From assembly GCF_002754375.1 (NCBI RefSeq), contig NZ_PEFF01000001.1, positions 3,358,501 to 3,422,500 on the forward strand: DNA of 64,000 bases, in the 5' to 3' direction. This document shows positions 54,810 through 63,772 of the stretch, piece by piece; the first letter of the stretch is position 1, and every line of letters begins with the position of its first letter. The stretch is from Variovorax sp. 54. GTDB lineage: Bacteria > Pseudomonadota > Gammaproteobacteria > Burkholderiales > Burkholderiaceae_C. The position numbers were made by a program, and so were the translations under genes. Under the pieces are notes generated by a model that saw nothing but the letters and a program-made list of their open reading frames with translations, did no database searches and was not told the DNA's origin.

Positions 54810-55768
54810 CGCGCCTTCCCCGTGCGGACCACGCGCGAGAGCGCACCCATGATCCCGCCGCGTCCCAGCATGACGGCCACGATCAGGAAGATGCCGAGCC
54901 AGAACATCCAGTACTGCGGGTTCATGTCGGCGAACCAGTCGTGCACCAGCATGTAGACGATGGCCCCGATGAGGCCGCCGTACAGCCGCCCGGTGCCGCC
55001 GAGCACGAGGATGATGAGCACTTCGGCCGAGCGGTTGAAGCTGATCGATTCGATGCCGACGAACTGCGTGGTCTGCGCCAGCAGCGCGCCCGCCACGCCG
55101 GCCACCGCGGCCGACATCGCGTAGGCCATGCGCAGGCGCGCTTCCACCGGCGAGCCGATGGCGGTCATGCGCTTGCGGCTGTCGTGGATGCCGCGCAGCG
55201 CCAGGCCGAAGGGCGAGCGCAGCACCAGCCGCACGAGCAGGAACATCGCGAGCACCACGCCGAAGGCATAGCCGAACGCGGTCTTGCCGTAGAGGTCGAA
55301 GTCGAACAGGCCGAGCACGGGCGCAATCACCACGCCCTGCAGGCCGTCGGTGCCGCCGGTGATGCCCGAGAGCCGGTTGGCCAGCTCGAACAGCAGCACG
55401 CACACGCCGATGGTGATCATCAGCCGCGTGAGGTCAGCGCCGCGCACCACGAGGTAGCTCAGCACGTAGCCCAGCAGGGCGCACACGGCGAGCGCGAACA
55501 CCAGGCCGCTGAAGGGTTCGCTCCAGCCGTACTTGGCGAGCAGGCCGGCCGCGTAGGCGCCCGCGCCGAAGAAGGCGGCGTGGCCCACGGTGAGGATGCC
55601 CGCGTAGCCCAGCGCCATGTCGAGCGACACGGCAAAGAGCCCGAAGATCATGATCTGGCTCATCAGCGTGAGCTTGTCGGGCAGCAGGAAGAAGCTCGAC
55701 GCGAGCGCGAGCCAGAAGGCGATTTCGGCCGCGCGCAATTGCGCGGGGGAGAGGCTCAGCGGCTTCAT
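54806..55768 (-). CDS. livM: Liv-type ABC transporter permease (LivM-like)
   Basis: A 320-aa permease with about nine helices. LivM signatures are LDMALGYAGILTVGHAAFFG, GGTDGLQGVVI and the cytoplasmic LRGIHDSRKRMTAIGSPVEA loop. It overlaps LivH and LivG by 4 bases each, so the three are translationally coupled. It forms the channel with LivH. Confidence 0.93.
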   Translation of the reverse strand: MKPLSLSPAQLRAAEIAFWLALASSFFLLPDKLTLMSQIMIFGLFAVSLDMALGYAGILTVGHAAFFGAGAYAAGLLAKYGWSEPFSGLVFALAVCALLGYVLSYLVVRGADLTRLMITIGVCVLLFELANRLSGITGGTDGLQGVVIAPVLGLFDFDLYGKTAFGYAFGVVLAMFLLVRLVLRSPFGLALRGIHDSRKRMTAIGSPVEARLRMAYAMSAAVAGVAGALLAQTTQFVGIESISFNRSAEVLIILVLGGTGRLYGGLIGAIVYMLVHDWFADMNPQYWMFWLGIFLIVAVMLGRGGIMGALSRVVRTGKAR

Positions 55769-56625
55769 GCGAGCCCCTTCTTGGCGACGATGCCGTTCGG
55801 GCGCACCAGCAGCATGACGATCATGAACACGTAGATGAGAAAGGCGCCGGTTTCAGGCAGGTAGTACTTGCCCGCCACGTCGACGATGCCGACCAGCAGC
55901 GCCGCAATGAAGGGCCCGGTGACGGTGCCCGCACCGCCCACGCACACCACCATCAAGAAGTAGACGAGGTACTTGAGCGGGAACGACGGCTCCAGCCCCA
56001 GCATGCCCAGGCTCAGCGCGCCGCCCAGGCCCGCCAGGCCGCAGCCCAGCGAGAAGGTCAGGAAGAACAGGCGCTGCACATGGATGCCCGTGCCGCCCGC
56101 CACGCGCTGGTTGTCGACGGCAGCGCGCACCATCGCGCCATAGCGCGTCTTGCCCAGGCCCAGCAGCAGCGCGACCAGCACGGCCACGCCGCAGCCGATC
56201 AGGAACAGGCGGTAGCGGCCCACTTCGAGGCCGAGCACCGACACCTGGCCTTCGAGCGCCTTCGGCAGCGTGAAGGGCTGCATCGTCGGGCCGAAGAAGT
56301 AGGTGAACGCGGCGATCGAGACGAACACCACGCCGATCGACAGCAGCACCTGGTCGAGCGGGTGCGCGCGGTACAGCCGCCGGTAGAACACGAACTCCAG
56401 CACCGCGCCCACCAGCGCCGCGGCCACGAAGGCCGCCGCCAGCGAGAGACCGAAGCCCAGGCCCCACTGGTTCATGAGCACGCTGGCCGCGTAGCCGCCC
56501 ACCATCGCGAAACTGCCGTGCGCGAGGTTGACGAAATTCATGAGTCCCATCGTGATGGACAGGCCCACGCCGATGAGAAACAGGAGCATGCCGTAGGCCA
56601 CTCCATCGAAGATCACGATACCCAT
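55765..56625 (-). CDS. livH: Liv-type ABC transporter permease (LivH-like)
   Basis: A 286-aa permease with eight helices. The LivH signature is LSITMGLMNFVNLAHGSFAM, followed by YAASVLMNQWGLGFGLSLA and RAAVDNQRVAGGTGIHVQRL. ATG 56625 lies 42 bp after the binding-protein stop. The Gly-rich VCVGGAGTVTGPFIAALLVG loop is typical of the family. It partners LivM. Confidence 0.93.
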   Translation of the reverse strand: MGIVIFDGVAYGMLLFLIGVGLSITMGLMNFVNLAHGSFAMVGGYAASVLMNQWGLGFGLSLAAAFVAAALVGAVLEFVFYRRLYRAHPLDQVLLSIGVVFVSIAAFTYFFGPTMQPFTLPKALEGQVSVLGLEVGRYRLFLIGCGVAVLVALLLGLGKTRYGAMVRAAVDNQRVAGGTGIHVQRLFFLTFSLGCGLAGLGGALSLGMLGLEPSFPLKYLVYFLMVVCVGGAGTVTGPFIAALLVGIVDVAGKYYLPETGAFLIYVFMIVMLLVRPNGIVAKKGLA

Positions 56626-56667
56626 GAATTTCCTGCTTGCTGCTGCTGCGTGCTGGCTGGCGTTGGC

Positions 56668-57870
56668 TTACTTGGCGGCCGCGGCTTCCTTGGCCGGGTC
56701 CTTGACGCGCTCGAACTTGTCGAACTCCACGTTCACCAGCTGGCCGTTGGCGCGCTCGGTCTTGCGGATGTAGACGGTCTGCACGATGTCGCGCGTGGCC
56801 GCGTCGATCTCGATCGGGCCGCGCGGGCTCTCGAAGCTCAGGCCCTTGAGCGCGTCCATGAACTTGTCGCCGCCGGTGTCGCCCTTGGTCTTGGCCAGTG
56901 CGAGGTCGATGGCGGCCATGGTGTCGTAGGCGGTCACGGCGAAGTAGCTGGGGCGCAGCTTGGTGCCGTTGTCGGCGGCGAAGTCCTTCACGAACTTCTG
57001 GTTCTTCGGCGAGTTGTGCGCGAACGAGTAGTGGTGGCTGGTGACGAGGCCCAGCGCCACGTCGCCGGTGGCGTCCAGGTAGCTGTCGTCGGTGGCTTCG
57101 CCGGTGGCGAAGAGCTTGATGCCGGCCTGCTCCATGCCGCGCTCCTTCCACACCTTGAGGAAGGCCGGCGGCATCACGCCCGAGGGGAAGAAGAAGAACA
57201 CGGCCTGGGGCTTGGCGTCCTTGATGCGCTGCACGTAGGCCGAGAAGTCGGGGTTGTTCATCGGCGTGCGCACTTCGCCCGAGACCTTGCCGCCGCCGGC
57301 GGTGAAGGCCTTCTTGAACGCGGTCTCGGCATCGACGCCCGAGGCGTAGTCGGCGACCACGGTGTAGGCGTCCTTCACGCCCTGCTTGAGCATGTAGCGC
57401 GCCATCGGGTCGGTGACCTGCTGCACGGTGAACGACAGGCGCGCCACGTAGGGCGAGCTGGTGGTGATGGCCGAAGAGGCGGCGTTCATCACCAGCGTGG
57501 GGATCTTGGCCTGCGTGGCGATGGCGCCCACGGCGTAGGCGTTGGGGCTGAAATCCAGGCCGGTGAGGATGCTCACCTTGTCGCGCACGATGAGTTCCTG
57601 CGCGATGCGCTTGGCGGCGTCGGGCGCGGGGCCGGCAGTGTCTTTCTTGATGATCTCGACGGTGCGCCCGCCCACCTTGCCGCCGTGCTCCTTGAGGTAC
57701 AGCGCGATGCCGGCGTCGAACTGGCGGCCGTAGTCGGCGTAGGGGCCGGAGTAGGTCGCGATGAGGCCGATGCGCAGCGGCTCGGTGGTCTGGGCTTGCG
57801 CAGCACCCGCCATGCCGAGGCCGGCGAGCAGCAGGGTCGAGAGGAGGGTTCGCTTGGTCATCGTCGTCAT
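56668..57870 (-). CDS. ABC transporter substrate-binding protein of the amine operon
   Basis: A 400-aa periplasmic protein of the LivK/amide-binding type I fold. The signal (KRTLLSTLLLAGLGMAGAAQ, cleavage near AQA/QT) precedes LRIGLIATYSGPYADYGRQF. Characteristic blocks are VSILTGLDFSPNAYAVGAIA, AVFFFFPSGVMPPAFLKVW and LVTSHHYSFAHNSPKNQKF. It lies 97 bp behind the ferredoxin gene, the largest spacing in the operon. ATG 57870 has AAAGG about 12 bases upstream; ATG 57861 is an alternative. The ligand is unknown but should be the substrate of the GS-like/Rieske enzymes. Confidence 0.92.
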   Translation of the reverse strand: MTTMTKRTLLSTLLLAGLGMAGAAQAQTTEPLRIGLIATYSGPYADYGRQFDAGIALYLKEHGGKVGGRTVEIIKKDTAGPAPDAAKRIAQELIVRDKVSILTGLDFSPNAYAVGAIATQAKIPTLVMNAASSAITTSSPYVARLSFTVQQVTDPMARYMLKQGVKDAYTVVADYASGVDAETAFKKAFTAGGGKVSGEVRTPMNNPDFSAYVQRIKDAKPQAVFFFFPSGVMPPAFLKVWKERGMEQAGIKLFATGEATDDSYLDATGDVALGLVTSHHYSFAHNSPKNQKFVKDFAADNGTKLRPSYFAVTAYDTMAAIDLALAKTKGDTGGDKFMDALKGLSFESPRGPIEIDAATRDIVQTVYIRKTERANGQLVNVEFDKFERVKDPAKEAAAAK

Positions 57871-57967
57871 GAAAAAACGCCTTTCTGTGGGAGTGGAATG
57901 CGCCGCGCGGGCGCCGCTGGCTTGTAACCGGATGTTTGGCAGCGGGCGATGATGCCCGACGCGCTGG

Positions 57968-58291
57968 TCAGACCTGTGTATCGGGCACACGCACCGTGAG
58001 GCCATCGAGGGCGGCGCTCACGCTGAGCTGGCAACTCAGGCGCGAACCGGGCCGGCGCTCGGACGCGACGGCATCGAGCAGCGCGCTTTCCATGTCGTCG
58101 GGCGGCGGCAGCAGTTCGAGGAACGCGTCGTCGACGTAGACGTGGCAGGTCGCGCACGAGCAGCAGCCGCCGCACTCGGCGTCGATGCCGCGCACGTTGC
58201 CGCGGATGGCGGTCTCCATCACGCTGGCGCCGACCTTGGCGTCGACCTCGCGCGTGGTGCCGTCCTTGAGGATGTAGTGGATCGTGGGCAT
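57968..58291 (-). CDS. [2Fe-2S] ferredoxin, putidaredoxin/adrenodoxin type
   Basis: A 107-aa electron carrier. The cluster Cys pattern C-x5-C-x2-C is in AECGGCCSCATCHVYVD and the fourth Cys in SRLSCQLSV. The terminal block LDGLTVRVPDTQV is typical. It opens MPTIHYILKDGTTREVDAKV. It lies 8 bp behind the GS-like gene and feeds electrons, most likely to the Rieske oxygenase. No flavoprotein reductase is encoded here, so that partner is supplied elsewhere. Confidence 0.93.
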   Translation of the reverse strand: MPTIHYILKDGTTREVDAKVGASVMETAIRGNVRGIDAECGGCCSCATCHVYVDDAFLELLPPPDDMESALLDAVASERRPGSRLSCQLSVSAALDGLTVRVPDTQV

Positions 58292-58299
58292 TGAAGGGC

Positions 58300-59748
58300 T
58301 TAGAACATGTCGAAGTACTCGCGGTGTTCCCACTCGCTGACTTCGAGGTTGAAGCGGGCGATTTCCGCTTCCTTGATGTGGCAGAGGTAGTCGACGAAGA
58401 CCTTGCCCATCTGCGCGTTGAGCATTTCGTCCTTGCGCAGGCAGGCGAGGGCGTCGCTCAACGATCGCGGCAGTTGTTCGGCTGGCGTTTCGTAGGGTGC
58501 ATCGGCCGAGGGACCCGCGTCGGTCTGGTGGCGGATGCCGTCCAGCCCCGAGAACAGCTGCGACGCGAGGTACAGGTACGGGTTGGCCGTGGGCTCGCCC
58601 ACGCGGTTCTCGATGCGCGAGGCGTTCTGGCCCGGGCCGCCGAGCACGCGCAGCATCGCGCCGCGGTTGTCGCGTGCCCAGATCGCGCGGTCGGGCGCCA
58701 GCGAGAAGGGGCGGTAGCGGCGGTAGCCGTTGATCGTCGGGCTGGCCAGTGCAGCCGCGCCGCAGGCGTGCGCCTTCAGGCCGCCGAGGTAGTGCATGCC
58801 GATCTCGCTGAGGTCGCGCCCGCCCGGCTCGGGCATGAAGGCGTTGACGCCGTCGCTCTTGCGGCGCAGCGACTGGTGCAGGTGCCAGCCGCTGGACATC
58901 ACGTTCGGGATCTTCGGGCGGCACATGAAGGTGGCGTGCAGGCCGGCGCGCTGGCAGATCTGCTTGATCGCGCTGCGCAGCAGCACCATGGTGTCGGCGG
59001 GTGTGACGCCGGCCGTGGGGCCGAAGGTGAGCTCGAACTGGCTCGGGCCGAACTCGATCTCGAGCGAGCGCAGCGGCAGGCCGAGCGCCACGAGCTGCGA
59101 GCGCAGCAGCTCCATGAGACCGTCGACGCGGTCGTAGCGCAGCTCGGTCAGGTACTGGTGGCCGTGCGACAGCAGCGACACGCGCGGCGGTTCGCCGGGC
59201 TGGCCCGAGTCGGCCAGGCCCATGCGCGCGTCTTCGAGCTTGAAGACGTGGAACTCGACCTCGAGGCCGGCGATGAAGTCCAGCCCCAACTCGTCGAGCT
59301 GCGCCACCGCGCGCTGCAGGATCTGCCGCGTCGCGAAGGGACAGGGCCGGCCGTCGGCCATGTAGGCGTCGCACAGAATCCAGCCGGTGCGCGGCGCCCA
59401 GGGCAGCACCTTGAAGGTGGCGGGGTCGGCCACGATGGTGAAGTCGGCGCCGCCTTGCAAACCTTCGATGGCAAAGCCGCCGCCCTGCGAGAACACGGGG
59501 AACACGGTCTTGTGCGAGGTGTCCTTGGCCAGCAAGGTGGAGGTGAGGTTCACGCCCTCCCACAGGGCCGAGCGCGCCTCGCCCGCGACCAGGGTCTTGC
59601 CGCGCAGCAGGCCGTGCTGGTCGGGCCAGGCGAAGCGGACGGTGTCCACCTCGCCGCTGTCGATGCGGCGCACGAGTTCGCGCGCCTGCGCATGCTGGTC
59701 GGCAGACCAGAGACCGAAGCGGTCGACGAAGGTGTGGGTGTTGCTCAT
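58300..59748 (-). CDS. Glutamine-synthetase-like ligase (PuuA/GlnA family), probable gamma-glutamyl amide synthetase
   Basis: A 482-aa protein of the GS fold. The metal Glu residues are in AGLEVEFHVFKL and LEIEFGPSQFELTF. The active-site His block reads SSGWHLHQSL, where classical GS has GSGMHVHQS. The ADP/Arg region is ARDNRGAMLRVL, and the C-terminus has ENRVGEPTANPYLYLASQLF. Related non-canonical GS proteins form gamma-glutamyl amides from amines (putrescine, isopropylamine, aniline). It follows the Rieske gene by 9 bp, so it probably glutamylates the substrate before or during oxidation. True ammonia assimilation is unlikely in this operon. Confidence 0.85.
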   Translation of the reverse strand: MSNTHTFVDRFGLWSADQHAQARELVRRIDSGEVDTVRFAWPDQHGLLRGKTLVAGEARSALWEGVNLTSTLLAKDTSHKTVFPVFSQGGGFAIEGLQGGADFTIVADPATFKVLPWAPRTGWILCDAYMADGRPCPFATRQILQRAVAQLDELGLDFIAGLEVEFHVFKLEDARMGLADSGQPGEPPRVSLLSHGHQYLTELRYDRVDGLMELLRSQLVALGLPLRSLEIEFGPSQFELTFGPTAGVTPADTMVLLRSAIKQICQRAGLHATFMCRPKIPNVMSSGWHLHQSLRRKSDGVNAFMPEPGGRDLSEIGMHYLGGLKAHACGAAALASPTINGYRRYRPFSLAPDRAIWARDNRGAMLRVLGGPGQNASRIENRVGEPTANPYLYLASQLFSGLDGIRHQTDAGPSADAPYETPAEQLPRSLSDALACLRKDEMLNAQMGKVFVDYLCHIKEAEIARFNLEVSEWEHREYFDMF

Positions 59749-59757
59749 GGCGCGTGC

Positions 59758-61089
59758 TCAGGCAGCGAGCCGTGCGGAGGCCCAGTCGGACTTCAGGCGG
59801 CGCGCGCGGTCGGCGTCCTGCCAGTAGGCCTCGGTGGCGGCTTCATCGACGACCTTGCCGATGCCGTCGATGGACGGGGGCCCGGTCATGGCACTGGCCT
59901 GCGCGGCGTCGATGAGCATCGGCGCGCTCTCGCCGGCGAGCGTGGCCTCGATGGCCTTCACCAGCACGCGGCGGTAGGCAATGATCCCCTTGTCGGTGCT
60001 GCCCAGGTGCTCGCGCGTGCGGTCCTGGATGGCGCCCTGCGACTCCACCGCCCACTGGTCGTGCACGTTGATGTCGTCGCCCATGCCGGTGTAGGTTTCG
60101 GTCAGCTGCTCTTCGATGCTGAAGCCGTAGTTGTTGCGCTTGTTCTTGCGCGAGGTGTAGTCGGGCAGCTCGTACAGCTTCAGGCGCTGGTCGCGCATCT
60201 GCTGCTTGTCGACCGGGCCGGTGAAGCTGGTGAACACGGCGTACCAGTAGCAGTGCGTGTCGTCCACGGGCACGTGCCATTGCGAGATGGTCATCTCGGC
60301 GCTCATCGGAATCACGAAGGCCTGCGGGAACACCACGTTGGTCACGCGCACGTGGGTGGTGTCTTCCGAGAGCTTGCGCAGCGCCTTGAGGCGGAAGCCG
60401 TAGTCGGTGGGCTCCACGCTGATGTCGGGGCGGTCGTACTCGCGCAGCACCTGGGTGATGGGCATGTCGGAGTCGGCCGAGGCGCCGCGGAACTGCTTGC
60501 CGTAGCTTTCCGACGTGTCTTCGTCCTCGAAGAAGCGGTGCAGGTACGAGGCGTGCGCGGGGTCGATGCCCACTTCGAGCGCCTGCAGCCAGTTGCATTC
60601 GAAGAGGCCCTTGAACGCGAAGGTGTGGGTGTCGGGCGCGACGAAGCAGTCGAAGTCGGGAAAAGCCGGGGGCTCGCCCTCGCCGATGTACGCGAAGACC
60701 ACGCCGGCCTTCTCGACCACCGGGTAGGCCGACTGCTTGATGCGGCTGCACAGCTTGCTGGTGGCGGGCTCGGCCGGGGTTTCCAGGCAGTTGCCCTTGG
60801 CGTCGAACAGCCAGCCGTGGAAGGCGCAGCGGATGCCGCCGTTTTCGAGCCGCCCGAAGGCGAGGTCGGCGCCGCGGTGCGGGCAGTCGCGGTCGAGCAT
60901 GCCGAGCTGGCCGCTCTCGTCGCGGAACAGCACGAAGTCCTGGCCCATGAGCTTCACGGGCTTGACCGGGCGCGGACCCGCCAGTTCGTCGGCCAGCGCC
61001 ACCGGCTGCCAGTAGCGGCGCAGCAGCTTGCCGGCGGGCGCGCCGGGTCCGACGCGGGTGATGAAATCGTTTTGCTCGGCGCTGATCAT
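59758..61089 (-). CDS. Rieske [2Fe-2S] non-heme iron oxygenase, alpha subunit
   Basis: A 443-aa ring-hydroxylating-type oxygenase. The Rieske site is DCPHRGADLAF plus RCAFHGWLFD (C-x-H ... C-x2-H). The catalytic iron ligands are in GIDPAHASYLHR (D-x2-H-x4-H). It resembles the phthalate 4,5-dioxygenase-like, alpha-only group, whose members demethylate or hydroxylate. The N-terminus MISAEQNDFITRVGPGAPAG matches that group. ATG 61089 has GGAG about 12 bases upstream. As first gene of the operon, read from the divergent region facing GntR, it likely catalyses the oxidation step on the gamma-glutamyl amine or a related molecule. Confidence 0.9.
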   Translation of the reverse strand: MISAEQNDFITRVGPGAPAGKLLRRYWQPVALADELAGPRPVKPVKLMGQDFVLFRDESGQLGMLDRDCPHRGADLAFGRLENGGIRCAFHGWLFDAKGNCLETPAEPATSKLCSRIKQSAYPVVEKAGVVFAYIGEGEPPAFPDFDCFVAPDTHTFAFKGLFECNWLQALEVGIDPAHASYLHRFFEDEDTSESYGKQFRGASADSDMPITQVLREYDRPDISVEPTDYGFRLKALRKLSEDTTHVRVTNVVFPQAFVIPMSAEMTISQWHVPVDDTHCYWYAVFTSFTGPVDKQQMRDQRLKLYELPDYTSRKNKRNNYGFSIEEQLTETYTGMGDDINVHDQWAVESQGAIQDRTREHLGSTDKGIIAYRRVLVKAIEATLAGESAPMLIDAAQASAMTGPPSIDGIGKVVDEAATEAYWQDADRARRLKSDWASARLAA

Positions 61090-61131
61090 CGTGCGGGCTC
61101 CATCGAGAGGTCTTTGTCAGAAGGCCTGCAG

Positions 61132-61288
61132 GCATTGCATGCAGTTGTATGCATTGTCTTGGTGATTTTTGACAAAGGTCAAACTTTCATCGGCTCGTTT
61201 GCCCTGTTTTGGGGCTGTACATAGGGTTAACTCTGGGGTGCTTGTGTGTTTTTGACACATTTCAAATCAGAGTGCATGCAACAACTGC
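61132..61288. promoter_or_regulatory. Divergent Rieske/GntR control region with two pairs of operator-like elements
   Basis: Two inverted copies of a GCAGTTGT-ATGCAT-like element occur at 61141-61154 (GCAGTTGTATGCAT) and on the minus strand at 61288-61276 (GCAGTTGTTGCAT). Each overlaps a TGCATGCA dyad. Between them lie two 16-bp palindromes, TTTGAC-AAAG-GTCAAA (61168-61183, perfect) and TTTGAC-ACAT-TTCAAA (61251-61266, one mismatch), in an AT-rich stretch. One set probably binds the adjacent GntR; the other may bind TetR or be promoter -35 regions. The whole gap 61090-61376 contains no gene. Confidence 0.5.
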
Positions 61289-61376
61289 GCCCGTTTGGCT
61301 ATGCTGCGTGCAGTGGCGGGCGGTTCTCCTAGAATCCGCCCATTCCTCCCTCTCCCTGTTGCCCTGGCGCCTCCCG

Positions 61377-62111
61377 ATGGACTCCCAACAATCCCGCGTG
61401 CTCGTGCAACTGCGCGACCTGATCCTCAAGGGCGAATTCGTGCCCGGAGAGCGGCTGGCCGAGATCCCGCTGGCAGAGAAGCTGGGGGCCTCGCGCACGC
61501 CGGTGCGCCTGGCGCTGGCCAGCCTCGAGCACGAAGGCCTGATCGAGCAGTCGCCCAGCGGCGGCTACCAGATGCGCCGCTTCACCTCGCAGGAAGTGGC
61601 CGACGCGATCCGCGTGCGCGGCGTGATCGAGGGCTTTGCCGCCCGTTTGCTGGCCGAAGACGGCGTGTCGCGCCAGTTGCTGCGCGATCTGAAAGACTGC
61701 CTGGAAGACGGCGACCGCGCCGTCAACAAGCCCAGCATGGAGATCGACGACTACGCTGCGTACGTCGAGATGAACGACCGCTTCCACAAGCTGATCCTCG
61801 AAGGCTGCGGCAACCTGGCGCTCAAGCGCGTGATGGACATGCTCGGCGGCCAGCCCTTTGCCGCGCCCAGCGCGATGCTGCCCATGCAGTCGTCGATGGA
61901 AGAGGGCCAGCAATGGATGCGGCAGGCGCACCGCACGCACCACGCGATGGTGCAGGCCATCGAGCGCGGCCAGGGCTCGCGGGCGCAGGCGCTCGGCGAG
62001 GAGCACGTCGAGATCGCGCGCATGAACCTGGACTACGCGCTGGAGCGGCCTGAGCTCGCCGCCGAACTCATGCCTGGCATCCGCCTCGTGGCCAAGGGAC
62101 GCACCGCCTGA
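61377..62111 (+). CDS. GntR family regulator, FCD (FadR-type) subfamily
   Basis: A 244-aa regulator. The wHTH (about residues 8-70) includes LRDLILKGEFVPGERLAEIP, LAEKLGASRTPVRLALASLE and the wing. A helical FCD effector domain with metal-binding His and Asp residues follows (MNDRFHKLILEGCGN, AHRTHHAMVQAIERGQG, EEHVEIARMNL). It is divergent to the Rieske operon across 287 bp with operator-like palindromes. It probably represses or activates that operon in response to its substrate. ATG 61377 (MDSQQSRVLVQLRDLIL). Confidence 0.92.
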   Translation: MDSQQSRVLVQLRDLILKGEFVPGERLAEIPLAEKLGASRTPVRLALASLEHEGLIEQSPSGGYQMRRFTSQEVADAIRVRGVIEGFAARLLAEDGVSRQLLRDLKDCLEDGDRAVNKPSMEIDDYAAYVEMNDRFHKLILEGCGNLALKRVMDMLGGQPFAAPSAMLPMQSSMEEGQQWMRQAHRTHHAMVQAIERGQGSRAQALGEEHVEIARMNLDYALERPELAAELMPGIRLVAKGRTA

Positions 62112-62200
62112 GTGGTAAAACTGCCCGGTCTGCAACAGACTGGCTGGTATTTCGGCATCCACGGCGTCTGGCCGGCGACGGTCATGACTAGAATTTCCGC

Positions 62201-62821
62201 ATGAATGCCGCCGCCGTTCCCGCCAAGCCCTCGTTCAAGGAGCAGATGCTGCTGGCCCGCGAGGAAGCCATCGTGCAGACCGCGAGCCGCCTGCTGGCCG
62301 AGAAGGGCTTCGAGTCGATGACCGTGGACGAGGTGGCCGCGTCGGTCGGCATCGCCAAGGCCAGCCTCTACAAGCACTTTCCCAGCAAGGAAGACCTGGC
62401 CGCCGCCGCGATGGTGCGCATCATGCAGCGCACGCAGGATTTCCTGGCGTCCGTGCCGGCCGACCAGCTGCCCGTCGACAAGCTGCGCGCGGTGGTGCGC
62501 TGGGCCATGCAGATGCAGCTGGCCGGCGAGATGCCGTCGCTGCCGCACCAGAACTCGGTGTTGCGCGCCGCGCTGATGAAGCACCGCGGTTACCTCGACC
62601 GGCTGGTCGCGATCAGCGAAGTGCTCGGCGGCTGGATCCAGTCGGCGCAGGCCAGCGGCGCGCTCAACCCGAAGCTGCCGGCGATCGCCGTGCTCTACAC
62701 GCTGTTCGCGCGCGCCTGCGATCCGGTGCTGGGGTTCTTGAAGGCGGGTGGCCTGCAGAGCGACGCCGAGATCGTCGAACTGGTGCTCGGCACCTGCTTC
62801 GAGGGGCTGGCGGCGCGCTGA
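62201..62821 (+). CDS. TetR/AcrR family transcriptional regulator
   Basis: A 206-aa TetR protein. The HTH domain reads EEAIVQTASRLLAEKGFESM and DEVAASVGIAKASLYKHFPS, then the C-terminal helical ligand domain. It lies 89 bp behind GntR on the same strand, close to the Rieske operon, and could add a second control layer or serve an unrelated gene. It is convergent with the phosphoesterase gene (15 bp). Confidence 0.9.
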   Translation: MNAAAVPAKPSFKEQMLLAREEAIVQTASRLLAEKGFESMTVDEVAASVGIAKASLYKHFPSKEDLAAAAMVRIMQRTQDFLASVPADQLPVDKLRAVVRWAMQMQLAGEMPSLPHQNSVLRAALMKHRGYLDRLVAISEVLGGWIQSAQASGALNPKLPAIAVLYTLFARACDPVLGFLKAGGLQSDAEIVELVLGTCFEGLAAR

Positions 62822-62836
62822 AGATCGGTCGATCGC

Positions 62837-63643
62837 TCAGTTGATTTCGATCAGCAGTTGGGGTTGGTAGCCCTCCTGCTCGCCGTTGCTGCGGTAGCCC
62901 AGCGGGTTGGCAACCACGCGACAGCCGTCCTTCACATAGTCGAACGGGCAGTGCAGGTGGCCGTGCAGCCAGAGCTGCGCGTGCGGCAGCAGCTCGTCGA
63001 GTGAATTGCAGAAACCCGCGGTGCCGGGCGTGAGCCCGTAGCGGGGATCGGCGCTCGCCAGGCTGGGCGCAAAATGGGTGATGGCCACCGTCGTGCCGTC
63101 GTAGGGCTGGGCCAGCGCGTCACGCAGCCAGGCCTGGCAGGTGAGTGCTTGCTCTCTCATTTCGGCAGCCATGAAGGGCAATCCATTTCGCGTGCCGGCC
63201 ATTTTCTCGAGGTAGAAGTCGGCCGCGCGCATCGCCTTGCCGCGCTTCTTGAGTGCCTCGGCGAGGCCGTCGCGGGGCTCGACCAGCGCGTCGAAATCGG
63301 CCCACAACGTGGTGCCGATGAAGCGGATGCCCTCGATGACCAGGGTCTCACGCTCGAGCCAGAGGATGCCGAGCTCCTCGCACAGCGCACGCAGACGCGC
63401 GTGCGTGGCGTCGAAATCGAGGTTGTCGTACTCGTGGTTGCCCGGCACGTAGACCACCGGCGTCGGCCAGCCCTTGCGCGGCGAGTAGCGGCCCAGCCCG
63501 AAGTCGGTGTCCGTCAGGCGAGAGCCTTCTTGGTAGGAGCCGATATCGCCTCCGAGCACCAGCAGGTCGGCGCCCGGGATGGGGTCGGCGTGGAAGCGTG
63601 GGTGGGATTCCAGGTGCAGGTCGGAGAGCAGTTGCAACTTCAT
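62837..63643 (-). CDS. Calcineurin-like metallophosphoesterase
   Basis: A 268-aa phosphoesterase. The family motifs are in order: LLSDLHLESH, VLGGDIGSY, VPGNHEYDN, ITHFAPS and GHLHCPFDY, which are the standard metal-ligand set. The compact form without a signal peptide suggests a cytoplasmic enzyme acting on a nucleotide or phosphoester. ATG 63643. The substrate is unknown. It is convergent with TetR and divergent to the small ORF at 63773. Confidence 0.9.
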   Translation of the reverse strand: MKLQLLSDLHLESHPRFHADPIPGADLLVLGGDIGSYQEGSRLTDTDFGLGRYSPRKGWPTPVVYVPGNHEYDNLDFDATHARLRALCEELGILWLERETLVIEGIRFIGTTLWADFDALVEPRDGLAEALKKRGKAMRAADFYLEKMAGTRNGLPFMAAEMREQALTCQAWLRDALAQPYDGTTVAITHFAPSLASADPRYGLTPGTAGFCNSLDELLPHAQLWLHGHLHCPFDYVKDGCRVVANPLGYRSNGEQEGYQPQLLIEIN

Positions 63644-63696
63644 CGTCGGATCAGTCTAGGTGAATCGCACCATGCATGAGATGCATAACCTGGGGC

Positions 63697-63724
63697 TTGT
63701 TTTACTAGGGATTACCCTTAATCT
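63697..63724 (+). promoter_or_regulatory. Candidate promoter with AGGGATTACCCT palindrome
   Basis: TTGTTT (63697-63702) and TAATCT (63719-63724) are separated by 16 bp and resemble a sigma70 promoter. The spacer contains the dyad AGGG-ATTA-CCCT (63707-63718). The start site would lie near 63731, about 40 bp before the ATG of the small gene at 63773. A palindrome inside the spacer suggests regulated transcription. Confidence 0.5.
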
Positions 63725-63772
63725 ACATCCATCGCCAATCAACCCCGTCGCAGCCACAAGCCGCGCACCGTC

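Noticed and set aside
58291..61224. A 977-codon open frame on the plus strand
   Set aside because: It lies antisense to the Rieske, GS-like and ferredoxin genes, whose motifs are intact; the frame has shadow-type composition (Val/Ala/His/Arg-rich).
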